11,572 nucleotides of DNA from Clostridiales bacterium (lineage in GTDB: Bacteria > Bacillota > Clostridia > Christensenellales > Borkfalkiaceae): assembly GCA_021635425.1 (NCBI GenBank), contig JAJWOJ010000038.1, positions 1 to 11,572 on the forward strand, given 5' to 3'. The notes beneath the pieces were generated by a model, which was given only the letters and a program-made list of their open reading frames with translations, was not told the origin of the DNA and made no database searches. A program made the position numbers and the translations under genes. This document shows positions 6,535-11,572 of this stretch, one piece after another; the first letter of the stretch is position 1, and every line of letters begins with the position of its first letter.

Positions 6535-9018
6535 ATGAATGAATTAAAGTGTACTCAAGGCGTTATTTACGCTATCAAAAATGCTCAGGTCGTTTCCAGG
6601 AAATATAAATTGAACTATGTGGGAACGGAAGAGATATTATACGGGCTTTTGTGTTTGCCGAAATGTAATTCCTGCATGACGCTTAACGCATACGGCGTCA
6701 ATAAGGATAATTTCTTTTCGTTTCTTAAAGAGACCTTTCGTTATAACGACGAAACGGGCGGATTTACGCCGAAAGCCAAAGCCGTAATAAATAAAGACGC
6801 GGAGCTTATCGCCGATATCGCAAAGACGAAATATATTTCGACGGAGCATATTCTGCTTGCAATTCTCAACAAGCGCGATTGCGTTGCGATGAGTATTTTA
6901 AGAAGAATGGACGTCGATTTTATTTCCGTTAAAGAAGACTTGGAAAACATGATTTTCAAGCGCGAAAAAATCGTCGAAGTCGATTCCGAAAAGCAGACCG
7001 AAGAGAACGCCGAAAGCGAAAATTCCGCAAAAATCGAAACAAAGAGCGAAGACGACGCGTTACCCGAAAACAATCCTCTTTCCAGATTTGGTTATGATTT
7101 AACCGAAAAAGCCAGAGACGGTAAATTGGATCCCGTAATAGGCAGAGAAAAGGAAATAAATCAGATAATACAGTCTCTTTCAAGACGTACAAAAAACAGC
7201 CCCGTTCTCATCGGCGAGCCGGGCGTGGGTAAAAGCGCGGTCGTAGAGGGGTTGGCGTTGGAGATTGCTTCCGGTTCCGTTCCCGACGTTCTGAGAAATA
7301 AAATTATTTTTTCTCTCAACATTTCGGGCATGATTGCGGGGTCGAAGTATAGGGGCGAGCTTGAAGAAAGATTTAAAAACGCCATAGATTACGTTGTTTC
7401 GCAAGGCAATATAATTCTTTTTATTGACGAAATACACAATATCATGGGAGCGGGCAGTACGGGCGACAGTAATATGGATATCGCCGAAATGTTGAAACCC
7501 ATGCTCGCAAGAGGCGAACTTCAGACGATCGGCGCAACGACTATCGACGAGTACAGAATGTATATCGAAAAAGACCCTGCGGTAGAAAGGCGTTTTCAGC
7601 CGATTATGATCGAAGCGCCGAGCGTAGAAAATTCGATATTGATTTTGGAAGGCTTAAAGGATAAATACGAAGCGCACCATAACGTCGAAATTACGGGCGA
7701 AGCCATAAAAGCGGCGGTTACGCTGTCGGACAGATATATTACCGACAGAAATTTGCCCGATAAAGCGATCGATCTTATAGACGAAGCGGCAGCTAAGGCA
7801 AGGCTTAAATATTGTTACACGCCGAAGGAATACACCGATAAAACGGGGCAACTTCGTCAACTCGAAGCCGAACTCGATTACGTGCTTTCTATGGGTGAGG
7901 ATTATGCCGACGAAAGGCGGCAGCTTTTAGAGAAAATCGATAAAATGCGCGACGAACTCGACGAAATAAACGAACGCGCGCTTGACGCGAGGAGCAATTC
8001 CACGCCGAAGATAAAAGGAAACGATATCGCGGAAGTCGTTGCGGAATGGACGAAAATTCCCGTTACGAGAATAACGTCGGACGAATCGGATAAACTTTCT
8101 AATCTCGAAAACGAACTTCACGAAAGGGTGATCGGGCAGGACGCGGCGGTGAGTGCGGTCGCGAGAGCGATAAAACGCTCGAGAACGTGCATAAAAGACC
8201 CGTCAAGACCGATAGGTTCGTTCATTTTCGTGGGGCCTACGGGCGTCGGTAAAACCGAGCTTTCCAAAGCTCTCGCAGACGTCGTGTTCGGCGATAAAAA
8301 TTGCCTTATTAAGCTCGATATGAGCGAATATATGGAAAAAAACTCGGTGGCAAAGCTCATCGGCGCGCCGCCCGGCTACGTCGGTTATGAAGACGCCGGT
8401 ATTCTGACGGATAAAGTAAGGCGCAAGCCTTATTCGGTAGTTTTGTTTGATGAAATCGAAAAAGCCGACCCCGAAATTTTCAATCTGATGCTTCAGATTC
8501 TCGACGAAGGGAGGCTTACGGACAGTAAAGGCAAACTCGTTGATTTCAGAAATACGATCATAATTTTAACTTCCAACGTCGGAGCGGCGATCGCAACGCA
8601 GAAGCCGAGTTTCGGTTTTACGGGCGAAGCGGACAGAGAACGGGAAACGAGAGATAAAATCTCGGAAGCGTTAAAGAAAAAGTTCAGCCCCGAGTTTTTA
8701 AACAGATTGGACGAAATCATAATCTTCCACGGTTTATCGAGAGAGGATTGCGGAAAAGTCGTCGATATTCTGCTTGCTAAATTGACGAAAAGGCTTGCGG
8801 AAAACGGAATAAAACTGAAAGTTGCGGGAAGTGCTGCCGACGTGATCATAAGCAGAGGCTATAACGAGATTTACGGCGCAAGACCTTTAAAAAGAGCGAT
8901 AACGACCTTAATCGAAGATATGCTCACGGATGCAATTATAGACGGAAGGATAAAAAGCGGGGACGACGTCCTTGTTTATGCCGAAAACGGAAAGATGTCT
9001 TTTGTCGTAACGGGGTGA
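6535..9018 (+). CDS. clpC: ClpC-type AAA+ unfoldase (ATP-dependent Clp protease ATPase subunit)
   Basis: A hexameric class I Clp ATPase that unfolds proteins and feeds them to ClpP. The 827 residues are ordered as follows: Clp N-domain with two repeats (about 1-145, TEEIL 31-35 and TEHIL 103-107); an acidic linker (about 147-178); AAA D1 with Walker A GEPGVGKSA (227-235), Walker B LFIDEIH (295-301) and ERRF (351-354); a short coiled-coil/UVR-like middle domain (about 435-485), far shorter than in ClpB; and AAA D2 with Walker A GPTGVGKTE (567-575), pore loop GYVG (614-617), Walker B LFDEIEKA (637-644), FLNR (721-724) and GARPLKR (781-787). PSFGF (691-695) sits where ClpC has the [L/V/I]GF ClpP-docking loop. 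The N-domain has three clustered cysteines (40, 44, 47). The usual ctsR-mcsA-mcsB partners are absent in this window. RBS AAAGAGGG (6518-6525) lies 9 nt before the ATG. Confidence 0.94.
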   Translation: MNELKCTQGVIYAIKNAQVVSRKYKLNYVGTEEILYGLLCLPKCNSCMTLNAYGVNKDNFFSFLKETFRYNDETGGFTPKAKAVINKDAELIADIAKTKYISTEHILLAILNKRDCVAMSILRRMDVDFISVKEDLENMIFKREKIVEVDSEKQTEENAESENSAKIETKSEDDALPENNPLSRFGYDLTEKARDGKLDPVIGREKEINQIIQSLSRRTKNSPVLIGEPGVGKSAVVEGLALEIASGSVPDVLRNKIIFSLNISGMIAGSKYRGELEERFKNAIDYVVSQGNIILFIDEIHNIMGAGSTGDSNMDIAEMLKPMLARGELQTIGATTIDEYRMYIEKDPAVERRFQPIMIEAPSVENSILILEGLKDKYEAHHNVEITGEAIKAAVTLSDRYITDRNLPDKAIDLIDEAAAKARLKYCYTPKEYTDKTGQLRQLEAELDYVLSMGEDYADERRQLLEKIDKMRDELDEINERALDARSNSTPKIKGNDIAEVVAEWTKIPVTRITSDESDKLSNLENELHERVIGQDAAVSAVARAIKRSRTCIKDPSRPIGSFIFVGPTGVGKTELSKALADVVFGDKNCLIKLDMSEYMEKNSVAKLIGAPPGYVGYEDAGILTDKVRRKPYSVVLFDEIEKADPEIFNLMLQILDEGRLTDSKGKLVDFRNTIIILTSNVGAAIATQKPSFGFTGEADRERETRDKISEALKKKFSPEFLNRLDEIIIFHGLSREDCGKVVDILLAKLTKRLAENGIKLKVAGSAADVIISRGYNEIYGARPLKRAITTLIEDMLTDAIIDGRIKSGDDVLVYAENGKMSFVVTG
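9012..9018 (+). promoter_or_regulatory. RBS fixing the start of the TIM-barrel gene
   Basis: GGGGTGA, overlapping the clpC stop, lies 5 nt before ATG 9024 and matches the GGTGA part of the consensus. It includes an in-frame GTG (9015) that would otherwise be a start with no good upstream RBS. Confidence 0.65.
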
Positions 9019-9023
9019 GCGGA

Positions 9024-9815
9024 ATGGAAATAGGTGTTTCAACAGCAAGCCTTTTCTTGCGGCAGTATAACGAGGACGCGCTTATTACGCTTAACGAACT
9101 CGGCGCGAACGTCTGCGAGATTTTCCTCGAATGTTTTTCGGAGTATTCGGAAGAATTCGGGAAGCTTCTCGAAAGCAGAAAGGGCAATCTTAAAGTTCAT
9201 TCGCTGCACGTCGTAACCCTCAATTTCGAAACGGAACTCTTTACGATAAATCCGAGAGCTTTCAAAGACGCGAACGGGTATTTCGAAAAAGTCTTAAAAA
9301 CAGGGCAAAGGCTCGGCGCCGAGTGTTACACGATGCACGGCAGAGCGAGAATAAAAACGGGCGCAGATTACGATAATTACAAAAAATCGGGTGAAAGATT
9401 GTCGGTTTTATGCGACACGGCGGAAAAATACGGAATGAAAATTTGCCTTGAAAACGTTTCGTGGGCGATGTGCAATTATCCCGAGTTTTTCACGAGCGTA
9501 AAAGAGTATGCGCCCAAGCTTATGGCAACGCTCGACATAAAACAGGCGCGAAGATCGGATATCGATTACAGAAAATTTTTAAACGCAATGGGCGAAAACA
9601 TCAGGACGGTTCATTTGTCCGATGTGGACGATTTTGGCAAAATAAGGCTCCCCGGGAAAGGAAATTTCGATTTCGAAGAACTTTTCAAACGTCTTAAAGA
9701 CGTCGGGTTTAACGGGGATATGCTGATAGAGGTATATAAGGACGATTACGGTGAGATAAAAGAAATAAGCGAAAGTCTCGACTATTTGCGGGAAATCGCA
9801 CAAAAAATTTTTTAA
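9024..9815 (+). CDS. Sugar phosphate isomerase/epimerase-like TIM-barrel protein
   Basis: A 263-residue protein of the AP-endonuclease-2/xylose-isomerase-like TIM-barrel family. Members isomerise or epimerise sugars or sugar derivatives using a divalent metal; the exact substrate cannot be told from sequence. The barrel's metal-ligand pattern is visible: Glu143 in CLENVSW, Asp171 in ATLDIKQ, His197 in VHLSD and Glu236 in LIEVY. His59/His62 (VHSLH) and His105 (MHGRA) lie on earlier strand ends. LPGKGNFDFEELFKRL (209-224), where the barrel turns into its last strands, is typical of the family. Endonuclease IV is less likely because its richer set of zinc His/Asp ligands is not seen. There is no signal peptide. 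The start is 5 nt after the clpC stop, so it is probably co-translated with clpC, and pgi follows after 21 nt. Confidence 0.8.
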   Translation: MEIGVSTASLFLRQYNEDALITLNELGANVCEIFLECFSEYSEEFGKLLESRKGNLKVHSLHVVTLNFETELFTINPRAFKDANGYFEKVLKTGQRLGAECYTMHGRARIKTGADYDNYKKSGERLSVLCDTAEKYGMKICLENVSWAMCNYPEFFTSVKEYAPKLMATLDIKQARRSDIDYRKFLNAMGENIRTVHLSDVDDFGKIRLPGKGNFDFEELFKRLKDVGFNGDMLIEVYKDDYGEIKEISESLDYLREIAQKIF

Positions 9816-9836
9816 GCGTGAAGGAGAAAGATCGGT

Positions 9837-11270
9837 ATGGCTAAAAGATATCAGAATAAAGATTGGAAAAGATCGATGACGTTAAGGCTCGATTTTAACA
9901 ACATGATGCAGGATTTCATAGGCGACGAAGGAATCACCAAAGACGAAATCGCGGATTACAGAGCGCAGGCGGACAAAGTAATCGAAAAAATAGAAACGAC
10001 GAGAGGTACAGGCTGGCTCGGCTGGACGGAACTTCCGTTCAATCAGAGAGAAATCGTAGCGGATATAAACAGAACGGCAAAAGAAATAAGAAAGGAGATG
10101 AAATATTTCGTCGTTTTAGGTATCGGCGGAAGCGCGTTGGGTCCCATAGCGGTTTTTCAGGCGCTTTGCCATCTCCACTATAACGACCTTACGTTAAGAG
10201 AGAGAAAAGGTCCCAAATTTTACGTTGAAGACAACATCGATCCCGAAAGAATGAACGCGTTGTTAGACGTTGTCGAACCCGAAAAAACGGTTTTCAACGT
10301 TATAACGAAGAGCGGTTCCACTTCGGAAACGATGTCGCAATACCTGATTATATATAATATATTGAAAGAGAAGCTCGGCGATAAGGCAAAAGATCATATT
10401 ATCGCAACGACGTCCGAAAAATCGGGCAATCTTATAAAAATCGCAAAAGAAGAAGGTTTCAAAACATATTATATTCCCGACGGAGTCGGCGGAAGATTTT
10501 CCGAGCTTTGTCCCGTAGGGCTTCTTCCCGCAGCCGTTGTCGGCATCGATATCGGCGAACTTCTGGCGGGCGCGGCTTATATGGACAGGATTTCGATGAA
10601 TAAGAATATGTACAAAAACCCCGCTCTTATGAACGCCGTTTTGCAGGACATCGCGATGAAGAAAGGTAAAAATATTTCGGTTATGATGCCTTATGCGGAC
10701 TCGCTTAAATATTTTGCCGATTGGTATTGCCAGATATGGGCGGAGTCGCTCGGCAAAGAAGTTGATAACAACGGAGTAACCGTAAACGCGGGTCAGACTC
10801 CCGTCAAGGCTCTCGGCGTAACCGATCAGCACAGTCAGGTTCAGCTTTACACCGAAGGTCCTTACGATAAGGTCGTAACTTTTATAGCGATAGGTAAATA
10901 CAGAAACTGGGTTACCATTCCCGAAGGTTGCAAAGATATTCCCGACGTAAACTTCCTTTGCGGGCATTCTTTGAATGAACTTATAAACGCCGAAAGATCT
11001 GCAACGGAATACGCGCTTACCGCGAAAAAGAGAATGAATCACACGATTTATATGCCCGAAGTGAATGCGTTTACGATAGGCGAACTTATTTGTTATTTCG
11101 AGATGCAGACGGCGTTTGCGGGCGAGTTTTTGAATATCGACGCATATAACCAGCCGGGCGTTGAAAACGGTAAAAAGGCAACGTATGCGTTGCTCGGCAG
11201 AAAGGGCTTCGAATCGAAGAGAATCGAGCTTGAACGCGCGCCCGAAAAAGAGTCGGCTTACACCGTTTAA
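9837..11270 (+). CDS. pgi: Glucose-6-phosphate isomerase
   Basis: Interconverts glucose 6-phosphate and fructose 6-phosphate in glycolysis and gluconeogenesis. The 477 residues fit the shorter bacterial/Firmicutes-type Pgi (about 450) better than the E. coli type (about 549). Both SIS subdomains are present. GIGGSALGP (95-103) and the phosphate-binding loop ITKSGSTSETMSQYL (156-170) are in the first. GVGGRFSE (217-224, Arg220), the catalytic Glu303 in WAESLGKE and the ring-opening His332 in DQHSQVQLY follow, with a lysine of QPGVENGKK (439-447) as the C-terminal active-site Lys. ATG 9837 follows AAGGAG (9821-9826) by 10 nt. It is the last gene of the run; a 167-nt non-coding gap follows. A bifunctional phosphomannose activity is unlikely given the normal Pgi motif set. 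Confidence 0.96.
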   Translation: MAKRYQNKDWKRSMTLRLDFNNMMQDFIGDEGITKDEIADYRAQADKVIEKIETTRGTGWLGWTELPFNQREIVADINRTAKEIRKEMKYFVVLGIGGSALGPIAVFQALCHLHYNDLTLRERKGPKFYVEDNIDPERMNALLDVVEPEKTVFNVITKSGSTSETMSQYLIIYNILKEKLGDKAKDHIIATTSEKSGNLIKIAKEEGFKTYYIPDGVGGRFSELCPVGLLPAAVVGIDIGELLAGAAYMDRISMNKNMYKNPALMNAVLQDIAMKKGKNISVMMPYADSLKYFADWYCQIWAESLGKEVDNNGVTVNAGQTPVKALGVTDQHSQVQLYTEGPYDKVVTFIAIGKYRNWVTIPEGCKDIPDVNFLCGHSLNELINAERSATEYALTAKKRMNHTIYMPEVNAFTIGELICYFEMQTAFAGEFLNIDAYNQPGVENGKKATYALLGRKGFESKRIELERAPEKESAYTV

Positions 11271-11362
11271 CAAAAAATCTTTCGGAAAAAGCGTAAACGT
11301 AAAATCGGCTGCGGCTGACGGCGGGAGAAGTTTGCGAGCGTCTTGCATTGGCGTTTTTACAA

Positions 11363-11402
11363 GTTATCGAGACACATAAAACTTTTGAAAATTATCGATA
11401 AC
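11363..11402 (+). promoter_or_regulatory. Inverted repeat upstream of the glycosylase gene, possible operator
   Basis: GTTATCGA (11363-11370) and TCGATAAC (11395-11402) are perfect 8-bp inverted arms around a 24-nt AT-rich spacer. The right arm is itself part of the palindrome TTATCGATAA (11392-11401), and the left site TTATCGAGAC matches this palindrome at 8 of 10 positions. The pair lies about 36-75 nt before the ATG at 11438, where a promoter or operator would be expected. No convincing -35/-10 pair was found, so the regulatory role is inferred. Confidence 0.35.
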
Positions 11403-11437
11403 ATCGGAAATTTTGCGGTTTTTTACGAGGTGAGAAA

Positions 11438-11572
11438 ATGATTGAGGGTTTTGATCCCGTATATGACGAAAATTCGAAAATTCTCATTCTCGGGAGTTTT
11501 CCTTCGGTTGTTTCGAGGGAGAACGGGTTTTATTACGGCAATAAGCGGAATCGGTTCTGGAATCTTCTGAAA
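11438..11572 (+). CDS. DNA glycosylase, uracil/hypoxanthine type, N-terminal fragment (3' end outside window)
   Basis: The first 45 codons of a uracil-DNA glycosylase superfamily member. ILILGSFPSVVSRENGFYYG followed by NKRNRFW (residues 16-41) matches the start of the family 6 type, annotated as DNA-deoxyinosine or hypoxanthine-DNA glycosylase; these remove deaminated adenine (and sometimes uracil) from DNA. The opening GSFPS block and the YYG-x3-NRFW block form the active-site pocket in this superfamily. ATG 11438 follows GAGGTGA (11427-11433) by 4 nt. It begins after a 167-nt gap, so it may have its own promoter. The family is well supported by the motif, but substrate preference and the second catalytic motif lie beyond the window. 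A Mug/TDG-like enzyme is the main alternative. Confidence 0.78.
   Translation, partial: MIEGFDPVYDENSKILILGSFPSVVSRENGFYYGNKRNRFWNLLK

Noticed and set aside
10263..11348. 361-codon open frame on the minus strand opposite pgi
   Set aside because: It lies opposite a full, motif-complete pgi, its translation is basic, Phe/Arg-rich and has no recognisable domain, and it reflects the codon bias of the sense gene.
11333..11358. Hairpin TGCGAG/CTTGCA followed by TTTTT, a possible terminator after pgi
   Set aside because: The stem has a G-T wobble and the T-run starts 6 nt after it, so it does not fit an intrinsic terminator.
11271..11379. Extension of an alternate frame from inside pgi into the gap as a small gene
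   Set aside because: It begins inside pgi in another frame, has no RBS, and its composition is non-protein-like.
11356..11382. Possible promoter TTTACA with TAAAAC upstream of the glycosylase gene
   Set aside because: The spacing is about 15 nt and the -10 matches 4 of 6. It is plausible but not distinguishable from chance in AT-rich sequence.

Overview
The window reads as an ordinary housekeeping stretch of a Gram-positive, Firmicutes-type chromosome, probably Clostridia. The grounds are purine-rich Shine-Dalgarno sites (GGAGG, AAGAGG, AGGTGA) before almost every gene, a Clp ATPase of ClpC type, a two-domain Sua5-type threonylcarbamoyl-AMP synthase next to rpiB (similar to the B. subtilis ywlC-ywlF neighbourhood), and moderate GC with very tight gene packing. 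Ten genes were identified, all on the + strand. The first and last are cut by the window edges. No tRNA, rRNA, CRISPR array, insertion sequence or phage gene was seen, and no gap between genes exceeds about 170 bases.

Region 1 (1-2581) is the end of a type I signal peptidase (lepB), an unrecognised two-TM membrane protein of 201 residues, and the M3-family oligoendopeptidase PepF. Both junctions are overlapping stop/start pairs (4 and 8 nt), so the three are probably one translationally coupled unit. A weak hairpin with a short T-run follows pepF.

Region 2 (2652-11270) is a nearly continuous run. It begins with the replicative helicase DnaB and continues with Sua5/TsaC (first step of tRNA t6A37 synthesis), RpiB (ribose-5-phosphate isomerase B), GalU (UDP-glucose pyrophosphorylase), ClpC (AAA+ unfoldase), a TIM-barrel sugar-phosphate isomerase/epimerase-like protein, and Pgi (glucose-6-phosphate isomerase). 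Gaps are 37 nt or less, or the genes overlap. The metabolic members connect: Pgi makes fructose-6-P and glucose-6-P interchangeable, GalU draws on glucose-1-P for UDP-glucose, and RpiB serves the pentose phosphates. ClpC and DnaB have no direct metabolic link to them.

Region 3 (11271-11572) is a 167-nt non-coding gap holding a GTTATCGA/TCGATAAC inverted repeat. The first 45 codons of a DNA glycosylase resembling the family 6 (hypoxanthine/deoxyinosine) branch of the uracil-DNA glycosylase superfamily follow.

No clearly new multi-gene system is visible. The best leads are the uncharacterised membrane protein coupled between signal peptidase and PepF, an SSB-tip-like acidic tail ending in Phe on DnaB, and an extra CxxxCxxC cluster in the ClpC N-domain.
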